64,000 nucleotides of DNA from Desulforapulum sp034007745 (GTDB taxonomy: Bacteria > Desulfobacterota > Desulfobacteria > Desulfobacterales > Desulfobacteraceae). The notes under the pieces are model-generated. The model was not told where the DNA came from. It made no database searches and saw only the letters and a program-made list of their open reading frames with translations. Each line of letters opens with the position of its first letter. Position 1 is the first letter of the stretch. A program made the translations under genes and the position numbers. This document shows positions 24,593-35,607 of this stretch, one piece after another. The stretch lies in the NCBI GenBank assembly GCA_034007745.1, contig JAVEQI010000015.1:11733-75732 (forward strand), in the 5' to 3' direction.

Positions 24593-27500
24593 TCAAAGAA
24601 CTACGGTTACGGTATGATCACCGCTGTTTTCTCTCAAACGGATTTCATTTTCCGGCATGGTTTCTCCATCCATCACAACCCGTGTAACCCCGCTCTGCCG
24701 ATGTTGGGGGTTTTCAACTGTGATGTGATACGTGGATTGTCTGTAGCGGTAGGTTAAACAAAAAGAGTCCCACGTTTCAGGAATAACCGGGTCGATGCGC
24801 AAGATTTCACCTGTTTTTGCAAACCCCAGTATTCCTTCAATCCCAAGGCGGTAGTACCAAGATGAAGATCCTGTATACCAGGTCCAGCCTCCCCGGCGGA
24901 TATAGGGCTCCTGGCTGTAGATATCGGCACATACAACATAGGGTTCCACCCGGTAGGTCTCTGCCTTTTCAGCTGTGTCCGCTTGATACACGGGATTGAG
25001 AAGATTAAACAGTTCACCGGTGCGGTTGCCGTCGCGCAGTTCTCGGAACGCCCAAGCCGTCCAGGTGGCAGCATGGGTGTACTGCGCACCGTTTTCACGA
25101 ATCCCGGGCAGATAACCTTTGATATACCCTGGGTCCTGGGATGTCTGATCAAAAGGTGGCGTGAACAACAGCAAAAGTCGATCCTGCGGCAACACCAAAC
25201 GATCCATAACAGATTTCATGGCGGTTCTTGAGCGCTCCTTATCGCCGCCCTTGCTAATGACTGCCCAGGATTGGGCAATGGCATCGATCTTCCCCTCAAT
25301 GTTTTCATGGGAACCAAGGGGTGTACCGTTATCATAATAACCTCGGCGGTACCACTCGCCGTCCCAGGCGTGTTCTTCAACGGCCAGGGCATACATATTT
25401 GCTCTCTGCCGGAATTCCTCCGCTCTTGTCTGTTCGTTGCGAAGATCACAGATATCTGCAAACCGGTTGAGAACATCTATCAAAAACCACGCCAACCAGA
25501 CGCTTTCGCCCCTGCCCTTTTCACCGACACGATTCATGCCGTCATTCCAGTCACCGCCGCCGATCAATGGCAGGCCATGCACTCCCTTGGTAGATCCTTT
25601 GTGTATGGCCCGCAAACAGTGCTCATACAACGAAAACACACTCTGACCAGATTGGTAATGACCGTAGCGTTCATCTTCTCCCTCCGCCAAGGGATCTCCC
25701 TGGAGGAACGGAATCTCCTCATCCAGAATACCGGAATCGCCGGTGACAGTTATGTATTGGGAGGTTACATAGGGCATCCACAACAGATCATCGCTGAAAC
25801 GGGTACGTACCCCCCGGCCGGTAGGCGGATGCCACCAGTGCAGCACATCACCCTCTTCAAACTGGTGGGCCGCTGCCCGTAATATCTGCCGGCGCGCAAT
25901 TTCCGGCTTTATTGCCAGGAGAGCCAGGACATCCTGCAACTGGTCACGTGCGCCATAGGCACCGCTGGACTGGTAAAATGCTGTCCGACCCCAGATGCGG
26001 CAGGAAAGCGCCTGGTAAAGGCTCCAGCGGTTGAGCATTACATTCATGGCCTTATCAGGCGTCTCTACCTCGATTGTATTCAGCAATTTATCCCAGTACG
26101 CATGGGTCTCCTCAAAAGCACGCTCCACCGATTCCGGCCGGCGGTATTTTTTAATCAGCTCAATCGCCTGGCTGCGGTCGCTACCCTGTCCAAGAACAAA
26201 ATAAATTTCTTCGCTGGATTCAAGGGGCAGATCCATATGGACCTGCAACACCCCACACGGGTCCTCGCCAGGTGTAATCCGTTGCTCAACTCCCAGACGT
26301 TCCAGTTCAATCGGTGCCTTGTGTGTTCCGGCCCTGCCCAGGAATTGGGCGCGATCGGCTGTCATGCCGTGAATCGCTTTGCTGGCACTCAAGAAAGCGG
26401 TCCTCTGGTTAAATTCACCGTTATAAGGGTTGGTGGCCAGTAAACTTTCAGTCTCAAAATCATATTCAGGAATGATAAACGGGCTATTCTTTGCCCTGGT
26501 TGTACCCAATACCCATTCAACGTACTGAGAGGCCGTTAATCGACGATTGCGATCTGAAAGGTTTGTCACCTGCAGACGGATAATTTTTACCGGATCGGAC
26601 GGGCTGGCATAGAGGGTTAACCTATGCTGAATACCATGGGACTGGTGCTCAAAAATTGTGTAGCCAGCCCCATGACGAACACGGTACGGTTGCCCGGCAT
26701 TGGCGGGTTGTGGTGTTGGCGACCAAACCTCACCGGTCTCTTCATCCCGCAGGTACAGTGCTTCACCGGTGGGGTCGCGGACAGGATCGTTTGACCACGG
26801 AGTCAGCCGGTTTTCGCCGCTGTTTACTGCCCAGGTTGTCTGGCTGCCTGTTTCTGTGACCATAAATCCGAATTCGGGGTAACCTATTACGTTTACCCAG
26901 GGAGCAGGTGTTGCTTTACCTGGTTCAAGCAAAACATGATATTCAGATCCGTCTAAAAAAAAACCGCCGTATCCGTTAAAAAATTGCAAATCATCCGGTC
27001 TGGGCAATGTAAGGGTATGCTGTATTTCAGGTGCGAGTGATGGGGTGAATTTCGGCAAATGATAAACCGGAACGGAGTAATCAGGAAGCTGGCGGGCGAG
27101 TGGACCTTTTTCCCCCGCAAGAACGACCCTGGCAGCGCTTTGCAGGAGGATGGTCTCCTCATGTTTCATTTGATCATTAAAGAGTACGTAAATTCCACCG
27201 CGCAAATTCAGGAAATCCTCACTGTTGGTCCGGCGAATCAGACGGTGGATCCGCCCATTCAATTCTGCGGCATAATCGGTGGGTTGCTGGTTGAGGATGA
27301 CAAGATCAATTTTGAAATCACGGCTGCGTAGATGTTTGAACACCAACAGGGCGTCATGGACGACATCGAGTTGCTTGTCATCATCCAGAGTAACCAACAG
27401 GATTGGAAGATCACCGGATATTCCAAAACGCCACAGTGCAGATTGTCCGAGTCGATTTGCAGCCAGTATTTCGGCTGGTGCACGTACATCCTTATAGGGG

Positions 27501-30500
27501 TAAAGCAGTGCTGAAAGAGTTTTCAGGGTATCCTTCAGCATGGTACCGTCAAATTTTTCTCTGTCGAGTTGAGCCTGGTTGTGGCTATCTGCCTGGTGGA
27601 ACGTACGCTCAATTAATGGCCAGGTATGGTATCTTTCAGCCCGGGCGATCAACTCTTCCCTGCTTTCTCCGACAAAGGTTAAGAAGGCGAGCTGTTTATT
27701 TTCATGGGCGGCAACTGTAATTTCACACCCGAGGGCGAAGATGGGATCGAGGGTGGCACCGCTGGAACCTCGCAGGTATTCCCCAGAGAGCAGCGCCTGG
27801 GGGTCACGACTTCCATGTCCACGGCCGATAAAGACCCTCCGGTCTGCCTCGTGGCGCACATTAAGCTCACCGTTGTCTCCAAGGAGCATGTGACCCATCA
27901 AAAGGGGTATCTCTTTGCTTGAACGAGGGCGGCGGGAAAAGATCTGCAACCCCAGCTCCTTGACGTATTCACTTTCGATAAACAGCTTGTTGAACGCAGG
28001 GTGTTGGCCGTCATCTGCATGGGTTGAAAGGGACACCTCTCCATAGGATGTTATTTGTAACCTGCGAGGGCGGTCACTGTCGTTCTGCAGATTAATTCTG
28101 CGAATTTCCACAGGATCATCCGGGGAAACGGTAACTTCCATAACCGAGACCAGCTGGTCAACAACGCGGCGGTAGACGGCCATGTGCGCATGGAAATAAA
28201 CCTGCATGTCTTCAGCACCTGTCGGCAAAGGCTGAGGGGCTGCTGACCACAATATATCGCCGGTCTCTTTGGAGTTATTCAGCTCCTGGATATATACCCA
28301 GGTTCCCCAGTTGTCCAGTACGGGATCAGGCTGCCATCGGGTTATATCCCGATCACTCCAACTGATATAACCACCACCCATGTTGGAGATAAGCACACGA
28401 AAACTGCCGTTGGAAAGCAGATGTACCTGGGGGATAGGAGTGCCAACGGGAACGTTCCAGGGATTGATGCCCGTAGGTGGTTTTTTCTGGTCCGAGAAGT
28501 CCTGGACTTCGTCCTCGTAAATGTCTTCGGCTGCACTGATCGCTGGAACCTGTTCCTGGAGCAGCAACTCTACGCTCTGGATACGTGCATCCTGATGCAT
28601 CCGTTCTACCATTATGTCATTGCGCAGGTAATTGGCGAGCGCCATAAACAGCATACCCTGGTGATGGGCCATGTATTCTGCAACAATTGCCGGGTCCTGA
28701 TTGATCAACAGGCGGCTACGGGTAAAATCGATGGATTCATACATTCCGTATGAACCAAACATTTTGAGCTCTATCAGGGAGCGCAGGTTTTTGATAACTG
28801 CCCGTGGGTTAATACCAACTGCGATGAGTGAGGCATAAGGGGCAATTACGAGATCCTTTGTCAAACCGCGTTTGAATCCGAGTCCAGGCACACCAAAAGC
28901 GTAGTATTGATAACTGCGGCTCGCATCAAATCGATGGAAACCTGATTCCGAGATACCCCAGGGAACATTTTTGCTTTTTGCGTAGGCGATCTGGTGTTGA
29001 ACCGCACCTTTGGCACTGTCCGCCAATAAGGTTCCGGGATATGAACGTAAAAAAAGCGGTGGAAGTAAGTATTCGAACATGGTACCGCTCCAGGAAAGCA
29101 GGGTGTTGATGTTTTCCACCCGTGTAACCGGCCGGCCGAGGTAGATCCAGTGGGATTGCGGAACTTCCCCCTTGGCAATTGCAACAATGGAAGCAATCCG
29201 CGCTTCCGATGCCAGAAGATCGTAGTGGTTATTATCCAATAAACCGACATCACGGTTGAAACCGATATGAAAAACACGTTTCTGACGGTCATACAAGAAG
29301 CGAAAATCCATCTCTTCCACAAATCTATCGGCATCACTTGATATTTCCCGGTATTGATTGAAAATTTCCCGGGCGTTCTTTTGTGAGGCCAGCACTGCTT
29401 TTTCAAGTGTGTTGAGCCAATCCTCCGGTTTGGTTGAAATCTCGGCATGGCTCGATTGATGCGACAGCCGATATTCCTTTAGCAGGGCATGAATCAATGG
29501 AAGAGCCCGCTCTGTAACCACCTGGTGATCTTTTAATTTGAAATTGTTTGGCAGGTCTTCCACCAATTCCCTCAGCATGGCTGCAAACTCAGGTTTTTGG
29601 AGTTGCTCCGGTATTTTCCCAAGCAATGGCATCCACGGCAGGAGTTCTGCAATGCTGTAGTGTACGACTTGCTGGTGTTGGCGGATCTGTGAGTTAATTA
29701 CTCTTAGCTCCGACAGTTTTTCATCGTCAAATGCCGTTCCAGAGACTTCAATCAAGCGCAACAGCTGCCCGGAGATTTCCGGATAGGACGTTTCTTCGAT
29801 GTGTATGAAGATCGGATACCATTGATCGGGTTTGAATCTCGCAGCGTTTATCGCTGCCTGTATATCGGAAATCCGTGTGTTGATTATTTTGATTTCTTCG
29901 CGAATTTCAACGGTGCGGATTGTGGAAAGAACGTCGACCAGGTTTGTCAGTGAGTCAAGATACCCATGGAAGATGTCCCAACGGAAAACCGCCTCAGAGG
30001 GCATGTTTTGACACGCCTGGGAGACGACGATAAGGCACGCAGCCAGGTTGCCGCTATCCACAGTCGAAACATAATGCGGGGGCAAAGCCTCCCTGGTGAG
30101 TGTGTCGTACCAGTTAAAGAAATGACCGTTATAGCGCTCCATGTGTGTCATACTTTCCAGCGTCATTTTCAGACGGGTCGTCAAATCCGGATGACCGAGG
30201 TATCCAAGATCATAGGCCGCGAGTATGGATGTCAAGTACAAGCCAATATTGGTGGGAGACGTGCGATGGGCGATCTTGGCCTCCGGTTTTTCCTGGAAAT
30301 GATCAGGCGGCAGCCAGTGATCGCCCGGACCGACAAAATGCTCGAAAAACCCCCATGTGCGGCGGGTTACCTGTCGGAGTAATGCAATCTCGTCATTGGT
30401 CAGCTGTTCACTATCCTCAACAATGGGGCGGTTTATCCAGTAGGCAACAAAGGGTGCAAAGAGCCACAGCAGGAGTACACCTCCGGATGCAAGCAATGAA

Positions 30501-33433
30501 AAGGAGACATAGCCCGTTGTCAGAAATGAAATCACTGGCACACCAATCGTTAAAACCAGTGCAACCAACATCGAAAAAATCATTTTCTGCCAGACTATAT
30601 TGCTGCGTTTCTGGATGTTAAACACACGTGCCGTTTGCGCAGCAGTTGTCCATTGCAGTAAGTTTTTGTGGCTGACAAACATTCGGTAAAGTGTTGTGAG
30701 GACAGCATCAACGGTGATATAGGCCTCATATACCAGAAAGGAAATCGCCAGGATCCACCGCAAGAATATACGCCCGATTGGCCGTAAGGAAAGGCCTGCC
30801 TGTTCACCCCCAATAATCTGAAATGCGCTGCGGGTGATACTGGTCAACAGGGGAACACCGAGGGAAAGAACAAGTATCAACGTCCATTGACCGGCTAGGC
30901 CGGGTAAAAAAAGCAGACCAACAGAGAAAATAAACAGCAATGCTGGCGCCAATAATGAACGGCGCAAATTGTCAAAGATCTTCCAGTAGTCAATGGCATT
31001 AAACCCGTGGCTCTTGCTTTTCGGTTTGAATAGCCAGGGTAAAAGCTGCCAGTCACCGCGAATCCAGCGGCGTCGGCGCAACATCATCGCCATGTAACTG
31101 GAGGGGTAGTCCTCTACCATGGTGATATCAGTCACCAGACCGGCCCGGCCCATATTGCCTTCCAGTAAATCGTGACTGAGCACGGTGTTTTCAGGAATAT
31201 GACCGTTTATACTTCTCTCAAATGCGTCAACATCGTAAATTCCCTTGCCTACATAAATACCTTCTCCAACAAGATCCATGTACGCATCGGATACTGCCAG
31301 GGTGTAAATATCCAGACCAGTATCTCCGGCAAAGAGACGGGTAAACCAGGATTGATTGGTACTTTTGGGATGAATCTCCATACGCGGCTGCAGAATGGTA
31401 TAACCTGAGGTAACCATTTCGTTCTTCCCGGAGAAAACGGGCCGGTTAAGGGGATGGGCCATTGCTCCCACCAGCCGTTTGCCTGCACCGATTGGCAGGA
31501 TACTATCGTCATCCAGGGTGATTACGTATTTGATGTGGCTCAGCACCTGGGGATTCCTGTTGAAATCATCTGGCAACGAAACAAATGAGTGCTGCCTGAC
31601 TCCGCGTATGAGCTTGTTAAACTCATGCAATTTTCCACGCTTACGTTCCCACCCCATCCACTTTCCTTCGGATGGATTCCAGAGTCGTTTGCGATGCATA
31701 AAGAAAAACCGGTCTGTACTCTGAGCTCCATTACTATGCTCTTCATTGCTTTGAAGGGAAACATATTTCTGGTTGAGTTCCGCTATTTTTGATTGACCGT
31801 AGGATACAAGCTCAGCATCTTCTGGGGTTGTTTCCTGATCTGCATCACCAAAGTCGGTTAAAATCGCAAACTGAAAACCGGGCTCAGGATTGCGTAAATA
31901 GTGTTTCTCAATTTGAAACACAAGTGAGTCTATGTCCTTACGGGAGTCGATCATCCCGGGTATTACCACGATTGTACTGAAACCCCTAGGAATCCGGTGC
32001 TTGAACTCCATTTTTGGTAAAATCCGCGGCGGGATAACCAGGGTAATGACCCAGTTGACCAGACTGGTTGCTATGGTGAAAGCGGGTATACACATAGCCA
32101 TTCCTAGAAGAACGGCCAGAATCCACAAAACAGGAGTTCCAACCAGATCCCGGGCAAAACCCCAGGAAGGGCTGGTATATTGAGCTACTTCGCTCTGGAT
32201 CAGCTCCGGGAGATTTACAAGGCAGGCAAAAAGACCCAGAAGCAATAGGGTAAAAGGGAGTACAGCTCCAAGATATACCCCTTTGCCGTGTAGGAGCACC
32301 CAGTCTTTAACTGCCATCCCGAGCCCGGGGCGGTAGCCGATTTTCTTTGCAAACTCCTTGCGATGTTTGCCGATAAGGAACTCACCAATATGGAGACCAT
32401 TCGTCAGCTCGGGATCTTGATTCTCTCGAGGCTTTACCTCCTCAGGAGTTTGTGGCTGTTTGTTTTCAGATGAGAACTGTCGGGAGAATTTCAACAGATA
32501 ATCACCAAGGTCAATTTCTGTATATCCACTGTTACGGGCGAGTTTTTCGACCTTATTACGATACAGATCGCGGGTTTTGAAATCCATATGGGCATAAATA
32601 CCAGCCGGATCCTGCCGTAATAATTTTTCAAGAACACTGACTGATTCAAAGAAATCGTTCCAGTCCAGCTCCGAGATTGACCGCATGCTATGAACAATAT
32701 TTCCAACCCAATTGCCGACACTGCTTCCCTCGTCAATGGTTCCCTCATCTATTGCGGCAGAGTCTCTCAATGGATCATTGATTGCGGGAATCAGGCGACC
32801 CGGTGCTGGTAAAGATGGATCTGCCTGGGGTTTGATCAAAAAACATAAAGTCTCAGCCAGATATTCCAACAAGCTGAGACGCAAAAATATCGGCAATGCC
32901 CATATTTCGGCCGTTTTCAAAGGGATATCAGTTTGTAAATCAATCAATATCTGTTCAAAAGCCGCAGGATCAAACAATAAATCCTGGTGTGCCAGGATGT
33001 TTGTGGCGACGACGAAAATCCTCGGATAACCATCCAGCCGGCCACCTTCAAGTTTGGGTAAACTATGATAAAAATCGGCGGACAGATCTTCTTTGATTTG
33101 TCGGACAGTTCGCTTGATGATGTAGGAATTATCCAATACCCATTCAGAGGCATAGGTGAGGCCTATATCCGGGCTCTTTGTGTTCCTGAGAAATTGATAC
33201 GCCGTTTCCATCCAGGCGTTAATACGATCCAGATCTTTAACCACCGACTCATAGGAAACAATACCGTTACGATGGGCAGCTCTGTTCCGGGGAGTTTCCG
33301 TTTTTACGCTCTGGATATTGACTGTTAGATGACGGATGAGCTCTTCCCTGCTTTCAATGGGGATTTGGAACTCAGCCGGTTGCTGTGCAGCGTCCATATT
33401 GAATTTGTTGTGTGATCTGTCATCAGCCATCAA
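24593..33433 (-). CDS. ndvB: Cyclic beta-1,2-glucan synthase-like protein (NdvB/Cgs family)
   Basis: A giant 2946-residue inner-membrane protein. Seen in order: N-terminal cytosolic region; membrane helices about 368-458; a GT84 glucosyltransferase domain with FSTIVVIPGMIDS, the acidic metal site VITLDDDS (about residue 638) and the RRRRWIRGDWQ motif (about 789); a second helix group about 810-1010; a glycoamylase-like domain ending near YMAHHQGMLFMALANYL (about 1590); and a C-terminal GH94 phosphorylase region with the catalytic-acid motif GGGDWNDGMN (about 2628). This is the full architecture of Brucella Cgs and Rhizobium NdvB (about 2830-2870), which initiate, elongate, cyclise and size-control osmoregulated periplasmic glucan. 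Its start overlaps the upstream USP gene. No ndvA-type exporter is in the window. Confidence 0.93.
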   Translation of the reverse strand: MMADDRSHNKFNMDAAQQPAEFQIPIESREELIRHLTVNIQSVKTETPRNRAAHRNGIVSYESVVKDLDRINAWMETAYQFLRNTKSPDIGLTYASEWVLDNSYIIKRTVRQIKEDLSADFYHSLPKLEGGRLDGYPRIFVVATNILAHQDLLFDPAAFEQILIDLQTDIPLKTAEIWALPIFLRLSLLEYLAETLCFLIKPQADPSLPAPGRLIPAINDPLRDSAAIDEGTIDEGSSVGNWVGNIVHSMRSISELDWNDFFESVSVLEKLLRQDPAGIYAHMDFKTRDLYRNKVEKLARNSGYTEIDLGDYLLKFSRQFSSENKQPQTPEEVKPRENQDPELTNGLHIGEFLIGKHRKEFAKKIGYRPGLGMAVKDWVLLHGKGVYLGAVLPFTLLLLGLFACLVNLPELIQSEVAQYTSPSWGFARDLVGTPVLWILAVLLGMAMCIPAFTIATSLVNWVITLVIPPRILPKMEFKHRIPRGFSTIVVIPGMIDSRKDIDSLVFQIEKHYLRNPEPGFQFAILTDFGDADQETTPEDAELVSYGQSKIAELNQKYVSLQSNEEHSNGAQSTDRFFFMHRKRLWNPSEGKWMGWERKRGKLHEFNKLIRGVRQHSFVSLPDDFNRNPQVLSHIKYVITLDDDSILPIGAGKRLVGAMAHPLNRPVFSGKNEMVTSGYTILQPRMEIHPKSTNQSWFTRLFAGDTGLDIYTLAVSDAYMDLVGEGIYVGKGIYDVDAFERSINGHIPENTVLSHDLLEGNMGRAGLVTDITMVEDYPSSYMAMMLRRRRWIRGDWQLLPWLFKPKSKSHGFNAIDYWKIFDNLRRSLLAPALLFIFSVGLLFLPGLAGQWTLILVLSLGVPLLTSITRSAFQIIGGEQAGLSLRPIGRIFLRWILAISFLVYEAYITVDAVLTTLYRMFVSHKNLLQWTTAAQTARVFNIQKRSNIVWQKMIFSMLVALVLTIGVPVISFLTTGYVSFSLLASGGVLLLWLFAPFVAYWINRPIVEDSEQLTNDEIALLRQVTRRTWGFFEHFVGPGDHWLPPDHFQEKPEAKIAHRTSPTNIGLYLTSILAAYDLGYLGHPDLTTRLKMTLESMTHMERYNGHFFNWYDTLTREALPPHYVSTVDSGNLAACLIVVSQACQNMPSEAVFRWDIFHGYLDSLTNLVDVLSTIRTVEIREEIKIINTRISDIQAAINAARFKPDQWYPIFIHIEETSYPEISGQLLRLIEVSGTAFDDEKLSELRVINSQIRQHQQVVHYSIAELLPWMPLLGKIPEQLQKPEFAAMLRELVEDLPNNFKLKDHQVVTERALPLIHALLKEYRLSHQSSHAEISTKPEDWLNTLEKAVLASQKNAREIFNQYREISSDADRFVEEMDFRFLYDRQKRVFHIGFNRDVGLLDNNHYDLLASEARIASIVAIAKGEVPQSHWIYLGRPVTRVENINTLLSWSGTMFEYLLPPLFLRSYPGTLLADSAKGAVQHQIAYAKSKNVPWGISESGFHRFDASRSYQYYAFGVPGLGFKRGLTKDLVIAPYASLIAVGINPRAVIKNLRSLIELKMFGSYGMYESIDFTRSRLLINQDPAIVAEYMAHHQGMLFMALANYLRNDIMVERMHQDARIQSVELLLQEQVPAISAAEDIYEDEVQDFSDQKKPPTGINPWNVPVGTPIPQVHLLSNGSFRVLISNMGGGYISWSDRDITRWQPDPVLDNWGTWVYIQELNNSKETGDILWSAAPQPLPTGAEDMQVYFHAHMAVYRRVVDQLVSVMEVTVSPDDPVEIRRINLQNDSDRPRRLQITSYGEVSLSTHADDGQHPAFNKLFIESEYVKELGLQIFSRRPRSSKEIPLLMGHMLLGDNGELNVRHEADRRVFIGRGHGSRDPQALLSGEYLRGSSGATLDPIFALGCEITVAAHENKQLAFLTFVGESREELIARAERYHTWPLIERTFHQADSHNQAQLDREKFDGTMLKDTLKTLSALLYPYKDVRAPAEILAANRLGQSALWRFGISGDLPILLVTLDDDKQLDVVHDALLVFKHLRSRDFKIDLVILNQQPTDYAAELNGRIHRLIRRTNSEDFLNLRGGIYVLFNDQMKHEETILLQSAARVVLAGEKGPLARQLPDYSVPVYHLPKFTPSLAPEIQHTLTLPRPDDLQFFNGYGGFFLDGSEYHVLLEPGKATPAPWVNVIGYPEFGFMVTETGSQTTWAVNSGENRLTPWSNDPVRDPTGEALYLRDEETGEVWSPTPQPANAGQPYRVRHGAGYTIFEHQSHGIQHRLTLYASPSDPVKIIRLQVTNLSDRNRRLTASQYVEWVLGTTRAKNSPFIIPEYDFETESLLATNPYNGEFNQRTAFLSASKAIHGMTADRAQFLGRAGTHKAPIELERLGVEQRITPGEDPCGVLQVHMDLPLESSEEIYFVLGQGSDRSQAIELIKKYRRPESVERAFEETHAYWDKLLNTIEVETPDKAMNVMLNRWSLYQALSCRIWGRTAFYQSSGAYGARDQLQDVLALLAIKPEIARRQILRAAAHQFEEGDVLHWWHPPTGRGVRTRFSDDLLWMPYVTSQYITVTGDSGILDEEIPFLQGDPLAEGEDERYGHYQSGQSVFSLYEHCLRAIHKGSTKGVHGLPLIGGGDWNDGMNRVGEKGRGESVWLAWFLIDVLNRFADICDLRNEQTRAEEFRQRANMYALAVEEHAWDGEWYRRGYYDNGTPLGSHENIEGKIDAIAQSWAVISKGGDKERSRTAMKSVMDRLVLPQDRLLLLFTPPFDQTSQDPGYIKGYLPGIRENGAQYTHAATWTAWAFRELRDGNRTGELFNLLNPVYQADTAEKAETYRVEPYVVCADIYSQEPYIRRGGWTWYTGSSSWYYRLGIEGILGFAKTGEILRIDPVIPETWDSFCLTYRYRQSTYHITVENPQHRQSGVTRVVMDGETMPENEIRLRENSGDHTVTVVL

Positions 33434-34494
33434 TCGCGACCCTCACTTTGTTGTGCCGCAATTTCTGAATCCGTGAGCTGGACGTGGCAACGTGGGATAT
33501 CCTGAATGATCAGAATTGGCCTTGCACCGAATTCCAGCATCTCCCTGGCAACACTGCCATACGGATAATGGTACTGGCCGGTATACCCGTGGGCAGACAT
33601 TATTATCAGATCGATATTCTCCTCTTTTACCAAGCGTTGCAGAGCTTCCGACACGCTGCGGTGCTCGATCGTTCTGGTTTCACTGGGTACATCAAACTGT
33701 AATTTAATCCTCGCAAGATATTTATGTACTGAATTCTGGCTGAGCAGCATAAATTGATCGATAAGTTTTTGAACGTCTTCTCCATGGGGTTTTGGGACAG
33801 GTATTTCCGGTGGACGAATCACAGTAGTCAGAAATAGGGCCGGTTCTACCGAGTTTTTTTTGGAATCTGTAGCATCCTGCCTGGCGGTTTCTTTCGTGGA
33901 CAGGTCTATTTCTCCACGGATCAGCCGTATACCGGCCGAAAATGCACATTCAGACCGCGGCGAACTATCCAAAGGCATCAAAATTCGGCCATAGCGTATT
34001 TCACCATCAGGAGTTTCCTTTTCTTCATAGGTTCTTACCAACAGCAGGGGCAGGTAGATTCTTTTGATAACTTTCTGGGTAACACTGCTGATGTTCCAGC
34101 GGGTGAAACCTCCCCAACCGTGTGTACTGATGACCAGCAGATCGATAGCCTCGTTGTGGGCAAACCTGATAATATTCTCAGGTGGGTTCCCTTGGCGAAT
34201 GACATATTCGACCCTGTGAGAATCGGTGACATCACTCTCTTCATCGGAGAAACTCTTGCTGATGCGTTCTGCTACCCGGTGTGAAATTCTCTGCATGTAT
34301 TGTTCCGCTTTTTTTTCTCTAATTTGCCAGGTAATAGGGTCAACCGGGTGGGGTTCATCAATTTCCCCGATAGGATCCAAAACTCGCAACAGAACAATTT
34401 TAGAGTCAAACACACGTGCGAAAAACTCTGCGTGCGGTAATGCACGCTCTGCAAATCTTGATCCATCAAGAGGTACAAGTATGCGCTTAAACAT
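33430..34494 (-). CDS. Tandem universal stress protein (UspA)
   Basis: A 354-residue cytosolic protein with two USP domains: residues about 1-155 (MFKRILVPLDGSRFAERAL, then LLVISTHGWGGFTRW and a C-terminal LPLLLVRT) and about 165-335 (YGRILMPLDSSPRSECAF, then LIIMSAHGYTGQYHYPYGSV). Both have the G-2x-G-9x-G(S/T)-like ATP-binding ending, so both may bind nucleotide. Its stop overlaps the start of the glucan synthase (ATGA), so the two are translationally coupled, which suggests a regulatory role in glucan synthesis or response to osmotic or energy stress. This is inference from position. Confidence 0.9.
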   Translation of the reverse strand: MFKRILVPLDGSRFAERALPHAEFFARVFDSKIVLLRVLDPIGEIDEPHPVDPITWQIREKKAEQYMQRISHRVAERISKSFSDEESDVTDSHRVEYVIRQGNPPENIIRFAHNEAIDLLVISTHGWGGFTRWNISSVTQKVIKRIYLPLLLVRTYEEKETPDGEIRYGRILMPLDSSPRSECAFSAGIRLIRGEIDLSTKETARQDATDSKKNSVEPALFLTTVIRPPEIPVPKPHGEDVQKLIDQFMLLSQNSVHKYLARIKLQFDVPSETRTIEHRSVSEALQRLVKEENIDLIIMSAHGYTGQYHYPYGSVAREMLEFGARPILIIQDIPRCHVQLTDSEIAAQQSEGRD

Positions 34495-34661
34495 AATTAG
34501 TTAGCACTCCTTACAGGTTATTTCCTGGTAAAAGGGGTGAGCGTCATGTTGTGCAATCTATGATCAAATAAATAGCGGAGTATTACCGGGAAACAGATAT
34601 TTAAAAAAAAGACTATACTTTACAGCATAAACACAAAGTGAGTGCCAAAGCAAATTTTTGG

Positions 34662-35594
34662 TTAAAGATTTGATTCAGAAAAAAGATCGGTACTCAGGTA
34701 TCTCTCGCCCGTGTCAGGCAGAATAACCACCATGAGCTTGCCCCGGTTTTCCTCATTTGAGGCAAGCTGAAGCGCCCCCTGAACAGCGGCACCAGATGAG
34801 ATTCCGCAAAGAATCCCTTCCTCCCGGGCAAGCTGTTTTGCCATTTTAATGGCGTTGTCCGACGAGACCCGGACAATCTCATCCACAAGGCTTAAGTCAA
34901 GCACCCGGGGAACAAATCCTGCACCGATCCCCTGGATCTTGTGGGGTCCTGGTTTTCCTCCGGATAAAACCGGGGACTCTTCAGGCTCCACGGCAACGGC
35001 CCTGAACGACGGCCGCCGCTTTTTGATAGCCCTGGATACGCCAGTGATGGTGCCGCCGGTGCCCACCCCCGCCACAAGGATGTCGACCTTCCCATCTGTA
35101 TCGATCCAGATCTCTTCGGCCGTGGTCCGTTCATGGACGGCGGGATTTGCGGGGTTGGAGAACTGATCGGGCATAAATGCGTTGTCAGTTTCAGCCAAAA
35201 TTTCTTTGGCCCTTTCAATGGCCCCCTTCATACCAAGATTGCCCGGTGTCAGCACCAGGGTTGCCCCAAGGTGGGCCAGGAGTTTTTTGCGCTCCACGCT
35301 CATGGTTTCCGGCATGGTCAAAATAAGCTTCAGTCCTTTGACCGCAGCTGCAAAGGCAAGGGCGAGGCCGGTGTTGCCGCTGGTGGGCTCCACAATCACG
35401 CTGTCCTTGGAGATGAGTCCCTGTTTTTCAGCCTCCTCGATCATGGCTACACCAATTCTGTCCTTGATGCTTCCTATGGGATTGCGGGCCTCTAATTTCG
35501 CCAGGATCGTTACCCCATGCCTTGAACTCAGCGCCTTTAAATGGACAAGGGGTGTGCACCCCCAGCCCTTTGTCATGTCGGTTAGAATGTTCAT
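34662..35594 (-). CDS. cysK: Cysteine synthase A (O-acetylserine sulfhydrylase)
   Basis: A 310-residue PLP enzyme forming cysteine from O-acetylserine and sulfide. Seen: the PLP lysine in NPIGSIKDRIGVAMI, the substrate loop PTSGNTGLALA, the glycine-rich phosphate cradle GVGTGGTITG and the C-terminal GISSGAAVQGAL. Length is that of CysK. GGAGGG precedes ATG 35594. It lies 129 bases downstream of cysE on the same strand, the gap being filled by a heptamer repeat element; the pair can form the cysteine synthase complex. Confidence 0.95.
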   Translation of the reverse strand: MNILTDMTKGWGCTPLVHLKALSSRHGVTILAKLEARNPIGSIKDRIGVAMIEEAEKQGLISKDSVIVEPTSGNTGLALAFAAAVKGLKLILTMPETMSVERKKLLAHLGATLVLTPGNLGMKGAIERAKEILAETDNAFMPDQFSNPANPAVHERTTAEEIWIDTDGKVDILVAGVGTGGTITGVSRAIKKRRPSFRAVAVEPEESPVLSGGKPGPHKIQGIGAGFVPRVLDLSLVDEIVRVSSDNAIKMAKQLAREEGILCGISSGAAVQGALQLASNEENRGKLMVVILPDTGERYLSTDLFSESNL

Positions 35595-35607
35595 CTATTT
35601 CCCTCCA

